From Candidatus Kapaibacterium sp. (GTDB taxonomy: Bacteria; Bacteroidota; Ignavibacteria; Kapaibacteriales; UBA2268): DNA of 7,040 nucleotides. Location of the stretch: contig JAQUZU010000095.1 of assembly GCA_028691175.1 (NCBI GenBank), forward strand, positions 1 through 7,040. The letters run 5' to 3'. The translations under genes and the position numbers were made by a program. Each line of letters opens with the position of its first letter. The stretch's first letter is position 1. The notes beneath the pieces are model-generated. The model saw nothing but the letters and a program-made list of their open reading frames with translations, had not been told where the DNA came from and made no database searches. Below, piece by piece: positions 1 to 6,338 of the stretch.

Positions 1-330
1 AACCGCTGCACCGCCTCTGCAACTATCCAAATGCAAGTTACGAACAATAATATTGTTTCTATAAGTGCAGAAAGATTTTCGATTTTGCCATGCCCGAAAT
101 CATGTTCCAAATCTGTCGGTTTGCCGGAAATTTTCACAGCAAAATAGGTTACAACAGTGGCAACCAAATCAAGTCCGGAGTGCCATGCTTCCGATAAAAT
201 TCCAAGACTTCCGGTAAAAACTCCGACCATTATTTTCGAAATAGTTAAAAAAAAGGCAACAAAAATTGATTTTTTGCTGCCCCTTTTTAAGAGTTTCTTG
301 TTCGTTTAATTTATTTGAAAATTCTGACAA
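1..330 (-). CDS. CDF-family cation efflux protein, N-terminal part; cut by left edge, apparent frameshift near the start
   Basis: Cation diffusion facilitators are inner-membrane antiporters that export Zn2+, Fe2+, Cd2+ or similar ions in exchange for protons. The frame read leftward from about 305 encodes a hydrophobic first helix (SIFVAFFLTISKIMVGVF), then GSLGILSEAWHSGLDL with the HxxxD metal-site pattern of helix 2. The family loop HDFGHGKIE and a third hydrophobic helix follow before the window ends, so the C-terminal half is missing. The start is a problem. This frame has a TAA at 306-308, and its first ATG (230-228) would remove most of helix 1. A different frame opens with TTG at 330-328, only four bases after the nuoI stop, and reads LSEFSNKLNEQETLKKGQQK. 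It joins the CDF frame cleanly if one base of the six-T run at 270-275 is skipped. A sequencing error, a disrupted gene or recoding could each explain this. Family assignment is firm; the start and metal specificity are not. Confidence 0.8.
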
Positions 331-334
331 TATG

Positions 335-838
335 TTATTGGTTCTTGAACTGCTTTAAGAATTCAAGTCTCTCTTTTAACTCTTCAGCAGGAGTCAACAA
401 TGCTTCTTTGTCGAGAATTGCTTTGTTTCTGCTACGCGTAGTAAAAACGTAATTCGGACTCATCACAATAGCTTCCTCCGGACATGCTTCTTCGCAGAAT
501 CCGCAATAGATACAACGTAACATATTTATTTCGAATTTTGCCGGGTAACGTTCTTTCGTTTTATCCGTTTCGCCGGCTTGTACTTCAATTGCCAATGCCG
601 GGCACACCCTTGCACATAATCCGCATGCAACGCAACGCTCGCCGTCTGAATCTTTAACTAAAACAGGGCGGCCACGATATGAACCAAGCGGTTGCCAGCG
701 TTCTTCCGGATATTGACGTGTCATTTTGGGTCTGAACAGTCTTCGCAAAGTTAGACCAAGCCCTCTAGCTATTTCCGGCAAATAGGCTTTTTCTGCCAAC
801 GACATACGTTCTACTTCGGTATTTTTTCTATTGTTCAT
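335..838 (-). CDS. nuoI: NADH-quinone oxidoreductase subunit I (complex I, 2x[4Fe-4S])
   Basis: NuoI is the TYKY-type ferredoxin subunit of complex I. It carries clusters N6a and N6b, which pass electrons from NuoG to NuoB and so to quinone. Two textbook CxxCxxCxxxCP motifs are visible: CVACGLCARVCP (Cys69, 72, 75, 79) and CIYCGFCEEACP (Cys109, 112, 115, 119). The N-terminal segment around residues 21-45 (ARGLGLTLRRLFRPK, then the MTRQYPEE type sequence) is the usual membrane-proximal helix and basic stretch. The length of 167 aa is normal and the gene looks complete. It starts 18 bases after the nuoH stop with only a weak AGGA upstream. A second Met at residue 12 is a possible alternative start. 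It belongs to the nuoC-G-H-I run and is followed within a few bases by the CDF gene. Confidence 0.96.
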   Translation of the reverse strand: MNNRKNTEVERMSLAEKAYLPEIARGLGLTLRRLFRPKMTRQYPEERWQPLGSYRGRPVLVKDSDGERCVACGLCARVCPALAIEVQAGETDKTKERYPAKFEINMLRCIYCGFCEEACPEEAIVMSPNYVFTTRSRNKAILDKEALLTPAEELKERLEFLKQFKNQ

Positions 839-856
839 TGATATTTTTTCCTATTA

Positions 857-1906
857 TTATGCAAATATTTTTATACCTACAGCTGTTAAGACTAAATTTA
901 TTAACCCAAGTGGCAATAAAATTTTCCATCCAAGATGCATCAGTTGGTCATATCTAAAACGCGGTATAGACCAACGAACCCAGATAATGAATATCGTCAT
1001 TGCGAATATTTTAACGATAAATGTAACAAATTGAGCCAAACCGAGCAACACAGAGCCGTCTTCCAAGCCAAGTGTCTCCGCCGGAACAGGTAGTGTCCAA
1101 CCTCCTAAATACACGAGAGCAATGATTGCCGAAGATGTTGCCATGTTTGCATATTCTGCAAGGAAAAACATACCGAATTTCATTCCGGAATATTCGGTGT
1201 TATATCCACCAACAAGTTCAGCATCTGCTTCAGGCAAATCAAACGGTGTACGGTTCATTTCCGCAAAAGATGCAGTTAAAAATATTATAAATCCAAGTGG
1301 CTGAGTAAATATATTCCACAACCAGCCATCTTGATGGCGCACTATATCCGAAAGTCCAAATGAGCCAGTCAGCATTACTACACCAACTAAAGCCAAACCC
1401 ATTGCAATTTCATAAGATACCATTTGTGCTGCTGAGCGCAAACCACCAATTAAAGAGTATTTGTTGTTTGAACTCCACCCCGCAAGCGTGATACCGTAAA
1501 TGCCTACACTTGTCATCGCCAAGATAAATAAAATTCCGATATTGATATCCGGTGCTGTGGCTAAACCCATATAAATTTTTTCGCCATTTATCAAAATATA
1601 ATCACCGAACGGAATTACAGCATAAACAACGAACGCCACGCCTAATGTAATTATCGGAGCAATTCCGTGAATTTTTTTGTTTGCCGCTTCCGGTACAATA
1701 TCTTCCTTCATCAGTAACTTTGTAACGTCAGCAAATGGCTGAAGAAGTCCAAACGGACCGGTTCTGTTTGGTCCAAGACGATCTTGAATTATACCGGCTA
1801 TTCTACGCTCTAAATAAACCAAAGCTGCTGCAGCTAAAAGTACGAGGGTAAAAACAATTCCTAGTTTTATCCCTGCTAAGGCTAATATGTATAAAAAACT
1901 ATCCAT
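857..1906 (-). CDS. nuoH: NADH-quinone oxidoreductase subunit H (complex I membrane subunit)
   Basis: NuoH (mitochondrial ND1) is the membrane subunit that forms the quinone cavity with NuoB and NuoD and links redox chemistry to the proton-pumping arm. The protein is strongly hydrophobic, with about eight predicted membrane segments. Family signatures are present: YLERRIAGIIQDRLGPNRTG (residues 31-50), the LLQPFADVTKLLMKE stretch after it, and the conserved acidic loop beginning EMNRTPFDLPEADAELVGG (from residue 216) and continuing through NTEYSGMKFGMFFLAEY. The C-terminal RFRYDQLMHLGWK is also typical. At 349 aa it is slightly longer than the E. coli protein and appears complete. It starts 17 bases after nuoG ends, with no strong ribosome binding site, and is followed by nuoI as in nearly all nuo operons. 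Confidence 0.97.
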   Translation of the reverse strand: MDSFLYILALAGIKLGIVFTLVLLAAAALVYLERRIAGIIQDRLGPNRTGPFGLLQPFADVTKLLMKEDIVPEAANKKIHGIAPIITLGVAFVVYAVIPFGDYILINGEKIYMGLATAPDINIGILFILAMTSVGIYGITLAGWSSNNKYSLIGGLRSAAQMVSYEIAMGLALVGVVMLTGSFGLSDIVRHQDGWLWNIFTQPLGFIIFLTASFAEMNRTPFDLPEADAELVGGYNTEYSGMKFGMFFLAEYANMATSSAIIALVYLGGWTLPVPAETLGLEDGSVLLGLAQFVTFIVKIFAMTIFIIWVRWSIPRFRYDQLMHLGWKILLPLGLINLVLTAVGIKIFA

Positions 1907-1923
1907 GATTGTATTTACTCAAA

Positions 1924-3675
1924 TTAATTTACATTATTCGACTTATAAATTCTATATTTCTTCTCGTTTTCAATGCGATTTCCGAGTGTTAAGCCTTGGT
2001 ATTCATCGAGAATTTGATAACTAATGTTATTTAGTTGCGGATTAATTTCGGCAATTTCCGTGAATACATCTTCAGCATTCAAATATTTCTTTCCGTCACT
2101 TCCAAGTCCGGATGCAATGTTTGCCAATATTCGCCAATCTGAACGGTTATCAGAAAGATTTGATCTTCCCCATTTATCGTCTTCTGTCCCGAATTGCTCG
2201 AAACGCCCGAGTTTCATTCCCATTGTTCGAATATTTTCGCGATTTGCAATAGCGGGAGTCAAATGCTGGATTCTCTTTGCTTCGTTAACCAGAGTGCCTT
2301 CTTCTTCGTAACATGACGCAGAGGCAAAAGCGACATCTGCAATTTTTGAAAGTTGGGATTCGTTTTCGCAATGTGCAATTACACATTCTGCATTTTCCGC
2401 AATTTCGTTTATTGGTGAATCATTAGATAAAGTGCTATCTAATATATATAACAACTTGATTTCTTTCTTTTGTACTTTTGTTTTTAAATCGTCGAAATCA
2501 AGTGGTTTGATATTCGGCAAAACAATTTTCATACCATTAGTGTTTGCCGCACGATCATTTGTGCGAAGTTTTTCATCTCCGAAATTTTTGTCTGTATAGT
2601 CAATATAAACTATGTTTTGTGTCTTTATACTTTTTTGCGCTAACTTTGCCAGCATATAATTGCTCTCAATAGTTGCCTTTGGAGAAGCAATAAACAGAAT
2701 ATCTTTTGCTTTATAGTTCTTTAATAATTGCACAGCTTTTGCCACAGCATCATCAAATTTTTCGACTTGAACATTTTTACATTTCGAATCTGCCAGACGA
2801 TTTTCGTTTTGTAGACTGTAATTAAGTCTTCCCTCGTCACACATCCAATAACGGTTAATATTCATATTGTTTCGTGGTTCAATACGCAGAATTTTGTTGT
2901 TTCTGGTACCGATTTTAATATTACAACCACGAGAGCAACCCGCACATACAGAATCGTTAAACGCCATATCCCATACTCTGGATTTAAAGCGAAAATCTTT
3001 GCTTGTTAATGCACCAACCGGACATGAATCAATAATATTCATCGAATATGGTGAATCAAATTTGCAATCAGTTGCCATTTTTACATAAACGCGATCGCCA
3101 CGATTAATAAACGACAGAACCGGTTGGTCGGCAAATTCTTTGGCAAATCTAATACATCTTGAACAAGAAATACAACGCTGAGCGTCATACATTATTTTAT
3201 CGCTCCACGATACCCGTTTTGGCTTTGGGTTTTTATTTTCCGTGAAACGACATTCACCGGTAGAATATTTGAATGTATAATTTTGCAATTTACATTGTCC
3301 GGCTTCGTCGCAAATAGGGCAATCAAGCGGGTGATTAATCAGGAGGAATTCCATAACTGCTTCGCGTGCCTTAATAACCTGCGGCGTGTTCGTGCGAACA
3401 TACAAGCCCGGAGTGGCTTTCGATCCGCAAGCGATTTGAAGTTTCGGCATATATGCAATAACCGGATTTCCGTTTTCATCGACTGCAAGTGTACCGTCCG
3501 GATTTTTCTTCTGGTTTCCCATTTCAATCAGGCACATACGACAGTTGCCGGCAACAGATAATTCCGGATGCCAGCAGAAATGCGGTAAATCAATGCCGTT
3601 TTCGAACGCTACCTCAATAATTGTCTTATTGCCTTCGAACGTACATTTTTTTCCATCTATAACTATTTCAGCCAT
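1924..3675 (-). CDS. nuoG: NADH-quinone oxidoreductase subunit G (complex I Fe-S subunit), compact form
   Basis: NuoG is the large Fe-S subunit that takes electrons from NuoF/NuoE and passes them along the cluster chain to NuoI. Cluster ligands are visible in order: [2Fe-2S] N1b (Cys34, 45, 48, 83); the His-ligated [4Fe-4S] N5 (His115, Cys119, 122, 128); a [4Fe-4S] site for N4 (Cys168, 171, 174, 218); and an off-pathway N7 site (Cys244, 247, 251, 279). N7 is retained only in some bacteria. Behind N7 lies a degenerate molybdopterin-oxidoreductase-like domain, recognisable by EEEGTLVNEAKRIQ (457-470) and the SDWRILANIASGLG stretch. The protein is short: 583 aa against roughly 780-910 in Thermus and E. 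coli, so this domain is reduced rather than absent. Between Cys48 and Cys83 there is an enlarged polar loop. The gene follows nuoC by 28 bases and has the clearest ribosome binding site of the operon. No nuoE or nuoF precedes it, as would be usual. Confidence 0.95.
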   Translation of the reverse strand: MAEIVIDGKKCTFEGNKTIIEVAFENGIDLPHFCWHPELSVAGNCRMCLIEMGNQKKNPDGTLAVDENGNPVIAYMPKLQIACGSKATPGLYVRTNTPQVIKAREAVMEFLLINHPLDCPICDEAGQCKLQNYTFKYSTGECRFTENKNPKPKRVSWSDKIMYDAQRCISCSRCIRFAKEFADQPVLSFINRGDRVYVKMATDCKFDSPYSMNIIDSCPVGALTSKDFRFKSRVWDMAFNDSVCAGCSRGCNIKIGTRNNKILRIEPRNNMNINRYWMCDEGRLNYSLQNENRLADSKCKNVQVEKFDDAVAKAVQLLKNYKAKDILFIASPKATIESNYMLAKLAQKSIKTQNIVYIDYTDKNFGDEKLRTNDRAANTNGMKIVLPNIKPLDFDDLKTKVQKKEIKLLYILDSTLSNDSPINEIAENAECVIAHCENESQLSKIADVAFASASCYEEEGTLVNEAKRIQHLTPAIANRENIRTMGMKLGRFEQFGTEDDKWGRSNLSDNRSDWRILANIASGLGSDGKKYLNAEDVFTEIAEINPQLNNISYQILDEYQGLTLGNRIENEKKYRIYKSNNVN

Positions 3676-3681
3676 TTTTTA

Positions 3682-3689
3682 CTTTCTCC
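3682..3689 (-). promoter_or_regulatory. Ribosome binding site of nuoG
   Basis: GGAGAAAG on the minus strand ends six bases before the nuoG ATG. It is the only convincing Shine-Dalgarno sequence in the window and supports the Met at 3675 as the true start. The other genes have weak or no such motif. Confidence 0.6.
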
Positions 3690-3703
3690 ATTCAATTAGA
3701 TAA

Positions 3704-4234
3704 TTATTTAATTTCTCCGTACTTTTCGGGGTAAGGAGGCAGCGGAAGCGAATCCGATATTCCGGCAAGCGGAAAATCTTTACGTAACGGATGAATAGCT
3801 TCGCCGGAAATTGGATCCGTAAAATCATCCGGCATATAAAATCGTCTCAAATCCGGATGACCAATGAAGTTTACTCCGTACATGTCAAATGTTTCTCTCT
3901 CATACCAGTTTGCAGACTCCCATACAGAAGTAACAGTTTGGCATGACAATTCCTTTTCATTCAACTGAATTTTAAGTCTAACGCGAGATTTATTTTCGTT
4001 AGAGTAAAGGAAATAGACGACTTCCATCAGGTGTTTTTCACTTAAGTAATCAATTGCAGTAACATCAAGCAACATATCGAACTTGGTCGATACGTTATTT
4101 TTTAATTCGTTACATACATCAATCAAATGTTCCGCATTAATTGTAAAACTCAACTGTCCGTTATGCTCAACTAATTGCATTTCCGGAGCAATTTTGCTTA
4201 TTATTGCTGTTAAATTATCTTTGTTTTCCGGCAT
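3704..4234 (-). CDS. nuoC: NADH-quinone oxidoreductase subunit C (complex I 30 kDa subunit)
   Basis: NuoC is a peripheral subunit of the connecting arm of complex I. It carries no cofactor and packs against NuoD and NuoI. The 30 kDa subunit signature is clear: WYERETFDMYG (110-120), GHPDLRRFYMPDDF (125-138) and HPLRKDFP (148-155). The N-terminal half, with FDMLLDVTAIDY, also matches the family. The 176 aa length is that of a stand-alone NuoC; there is no fused NuoD domain of the kind seen in E. coli. It is the first gene of the minus-strand operon, 144 bases from the divergent radA. That is unusual, because nuoA and nuoB normally precede it and nuoD normally follows. The start at 4234 is preceded by a weak GAGA and leaves a sensible leader. 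The gene appears complete. Confidence 0.95.
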   Translation of the reverse strand: MPENKDNLTAIISKIAPEMQLVEHNGQLSFTINAEHLIDVCNELKNNVSTKFDMLLDVTAIDYLSEKHLMEVVYFLYSNENKSRVRLKIQLNEKELSCQTVTSVWESANWYERETFDMYGVNFIGHPDLRRFYMPDDFTDPISGEAIHPLRKDFPLAGISDSLPLPPYPEKYGEIK

Positions 4235-4260
4235 ATTAATTCTCTATATGATGCGTTATG

Positions 4261-4288
4261 TTGTTTCAATCCAATATATTTATATAAA
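4261..4288 (+). promoter_or_regulatory. Candidate promoter for radA
   Basis: TTGTTT (4261-4266) and TATAAA (4283-4288) are spaced by 16 bases. The -10 element matches 5/6, the -35 only 3/6. Transcription would begin near 4295, about 84 bases before the radA ATG. This is weak evidence in an AT-rich region; other TA-rich -10 candidates lie closer to the gene. Confidence 0.2.
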
Positions 4289-4291
4289 TTT

Positions 4292-4315
4292 CGTTTTAAT
4301 GTGTGTTATTAAACG
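4292..4315. repeat. Imperfect inverted repeat / hairpin between nuoC and radA
   Basis: CGTTTTAAT and ATTAAACG form an eight-pair stem with one bulged T around the seven-base loop GTGTGTT. It lies in the divergent spacer and would fall in the leader of the nuo transcript if the proposed promoter is right. It could be an operator for a dimeric regulator or an RNA hairpin. The stem is mostly A-T, so chance is possible. It has no T-tract of terminator type. Confidence 0.35.
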
Positions 4316-4331
4316 ATGTATATATCTCTAA

Positions 4332-4360
4332 ACTATACAAGACGATTTAATTTATCTAAA
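4332..4360 (-). promoter_or_regulatory. Candidate sigma70-like promoter for the nuoC-G-H-I operon
   Basis: On the minus strand TTTAGA (4360-4355) and TATAGT (4337-4332) are separated by 17 bases, matching the -35 and -10 consensus at 4/6 and 5/6. Transcription would start near 4325 and give a leader of about 90 bases before nuoC. The region is very AT-rich, so a chance match is possible, and the promoter consensus of this lineage may differ. Confidence 0.3.
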
Positions 4361-4378
4361 TTGTAAAAGAATTGAAAA

Positions 4379-5734
4379 ATGAAACAAAAAAGTTATTTTG
4401 AGTGTTCGGAATGCGGTTATCAGACACCGAAATGGATTGGAAAATGTCCGTCCTGCGGTACATGGGAATCTTTTTCGGAAGTTCAAGCAATTTCATCGTC
4501 TCGTTCGCAACGAACGGCGTCAAATAGTCCGGGCGGTACAGTTCAGAAACTGCGTGATATTTCTACTGATAATGATTATCGAATTCTGACGAGGATTGAG
4601 GAATTAGATCGTGTTTTAGGCGGCGGAATTGTTCCCGGTTCATTAGTTCTTGTGGGCGGCGATCCGGGAATAGGCAAATCGACTTTAATGCTTCAGATGT
4701 GCAATAACCTGAAAAATCCATTGTATGTTACAGGTGAAGAATCGCTTCCACAGATAAAAGTACGTGCGGCGCGGCTTGCAAATATCAATATGGATATAGA
4801 CATTATGAGCGAATCTTGTGTGGAAAAAATCAACACAACGATACTTGCCTCGGATGCTCCGATTGTAATAATTGATTCAATTCAATCTATTTTCAGCGAA
4901 CGTGCTGAATCAACTCCGGGAAGCGTTATGCAAGTACGGGAATGTGCATCTCTATTAATGCAGACGGCGAAATCTACGAATAAAAGTATTATTATGATCG
5001 GTCACGTTACTAAAGACGGTACTATTGCAGGACCAAAGATCTTGGAGCACATGGTTGATACTGTTTTGCAGTTCGAAGGCGACAAAATGCACAGTTATCG
5101 GATTTTGCGAGCACTGAAAAATCGATACGGCTCTACAAACGAAATTGGAATTTTTGAAATGCAGGCAAAAGGAATGCGTGAAGTGAAAAATCCGTCGGAA
5201 CTTTTTCTTGCAAAAAAAATCATTGAGGAATCCGGAATTGCAATTACTACATCTATGGAAGGTAGCCGTCCAATTTTGCTCGAAGTGCAAGCACTCGTAA
5301 CTCCGAGCAGTTATGGTGTTCCGCAAAGAATTTCCAATGGCTTCGATCAGCGTCGCCTGCAAATGATATTGTCCGTATTAGAAAAGCGTTTGGGCTTGGC
5401 ATTTCGGCAATTTGATGTATTTGTAAATATTGCCGGAGGTTTGTATATTACTGACCCGGCGGTAGATCTGGCTCTTTCGATGGCATTAGTAAGTTCTTTA
5501 AAAGACATACCTTTAAAGACGGACTCTGTATTTATTGGTGAAGTCGGCTTGACCGGCGAGATACGTCAAGTTTCATCTATTGAACAGCGTATAAATGAAT
5601 CTATCAAACTTGGATTTACGCAGATTTACGCACCGGATAATCCGTTTGAACTTTCAGAAAAAAACAAAAAACGCAGTTTTAGTATCAATGTAATTGAGCG
5701 CATTTCACTTGCTTTGACGCAAATATTAGCGTGA
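4379..5734 (+). CDS. radA: DNA repair protein RadA
   Basis: RadA (Sms) is a RecA-like, DnaB-like hexameric ATPase that drives branch migration during homologous recombination and repair. All family parts are present in order. An N-terminal zinc finger uses Cys9, Cys12, Cys23 and Cys26 (CSECG and CPSCG). The RecA-type ATPase core has Walker A GGDPGIGKST (93-102, Lys100) and a Walker B strand VIIDS ending near Asp166. The RadA-specific KNRYG motif is at 247-251. The C-terminal Lon-protease-like domain runs from about residue 275 to the end. At 451 aa the length is typical and the gene is complete. It is transcribed divergently from the nuo operon and convergently with the ABC gene, so it is probably a single-gene unit. 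The ATG at 4379 directly precedes the zinc finger at the usual distance, although no strong ribosome binding site is visible. Confidence 0.98.
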   Translation: MKQKSYFECSECGYQTPKWIGKCPSCGTWESFSEVQAISSSRSQRTASNSPGGTVQKLRDISTDNDYRILTRIEELDRVLGGGIVPGSLVLVGGDPGIGKSTLMLQMCNNLKNPLYVTGEESLPQIKVRAARLANINMDIDIMSESCVEKINTTILASDAPIVIIDSIQSIFSERAESTPGSVMQVRECASLLMQTAKSTNKSIIMIGHVTKDGTIAGPKILEHMVDTVLQFEGDKMHSYRILRALKNRYGSTNEIGIFEMQAKGMREVKNPSELFLAKKIIEESGIAITTSMEGSRPILLEVQALVTPSSYGVPQRISNGFDQRRLQMILSVLEKRLGLAFRQFDVFVNIAGGLYITDPAVDLALSMALVSSLKDIPLKTDSVFIGEVGLTGEIRQVSSIEQRINESIKLGFTQIYAPDNPFELSEKNKKRSFSINVIERISLALTQILA

Positions 5735-5753
5735 TAACTGACTAAATTCGGTG

Positions 5754-6335
5754 TTAAATATTTATTACCACGTTGCATTCGGCTAAATCATCAATATTAT
5801 TCGACGCCATCAGTATAAGCGAATTAGTTCGCGCCTGCCGAATTAATTCTATGGTAGTCGAGATTCCTGCTTCATCAAGATTTGAGAACGGCTCATCAAA
5901 AAATAAAATATCGGATTGTGAAAGAAATGAAAGCATGATTTTTGCTTTTTGCACTGTTCCGGAAGATAATTTTTTTACAATTTGATTATCGAAATTTTCA
6001 AGATTCAATTTTTTCAATAAATCAAAGTATAACGCCTTATCGAACTTTGTTTCGTAGGCTCTTGCGATAAATTCTGCATGCTCTTTGATATTCAAATTTG
6101 CATATAAATTTGAATATGGTGCAACAATATATTTGCCCGGCGACGGTGGGATTGTTTCTATTTCGCCCGAATCCGGCAGAATCATTTGCGAAAGCAACTT
6201 AATCAGCGTGGATTTCCCGCTTCCGTTTTTGCCGAAAATTCCGATAAAATCGCCGGTTGAGTATGCGCAGGAAAAATCGCGAATGACAAAATTTGTGTCG
6301 TATGTTTTGCAGATATTCTTTGCAGATAATTTCAT
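5754..6335 (-). CDS. Small ABC transporter ATP-binding protein (CcmA-like size), atypical Q- and H-loops
   Basis: This is a single nucleotide-binding domain of an ABC transporter, 193 aa, complete from Met at 6335. It has Walker A GKNGSGKST (35-43), a signature region KLSSGTVQKAK (122-132) in place of the common LSGGQ, Walker B ILFFDEP (143-149, catalytic Glu148) and a D-loop SNLDEAG (151-157). Two conserved positions deviate. Where the Q-loop glutamine is expected the sequence reads YIVAPYSNLY (69-78), and at the H-loop histidine it reads MASNN (176-180), giving Asn. From memory, similar APY and Asn variants occur in small ABC ATPases of Bacteroidota relatives, some annotated as CcmA-like heme exporters, but I cannot assign a substrate. 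It starts three bases after the upstream gene's stop, so translation is probably coupled. No permease gene lies in the window; it may be upstream or unlinked. Confidence 0.88.
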   Translation of the reverse strand: MKLSAKNICKTYDTNFVIRDFSCAYSTGDFIGIFGKNGSGKSTLIKLLSQMILPDSGEIETIPPSPGKYIVAPYSNLYANLNIKEHAEFIARAYETKFDKALYFDLLKKLNLENFDNQIVKKLSSGTVQKAKIMLSFLSQSDILFFDEPFSNLDEAGISTTIELIRQARTNSLILMASNNIDDLAECNVVINI

Positions 6336-6338
6336 GTG

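Noticed and set aside
1..230. CDF gene starting at the ATG at 230
   Set aside because: This would remove most of transmembrane helix 1, whose hydrophobic sequence continues in frame upstream, and would leave a 104-base gap after nuoI that encodes protein-like sequence.
1924..3675. NuoG as the Fe-S or catalytic subunit of an NAD-linked hydrogenase or formate dehydrogenase
   Set aside because: There are no H-cluster or molybdopterin active-site motifs after the N7 site, and nuoC, nuoH and nuoI are immediate neighbours, so complex I is the better reading.
4083..4331. Plus-strand open frame of 82 codons overlapping nuoC and the divergent spacer
   Set aside because: Half of it is antisense to nuoC and the rest is AT-rich spacer; the hydrophobic product resembles no family and it ends before radA.
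4955..5362. Minus-strand open frame of 135 codons inside radA
   Set aside because: It is fully antisense to well-conserved radA sequence, and the Asn/His/Phe-rich composition is that expected of a complement frame.
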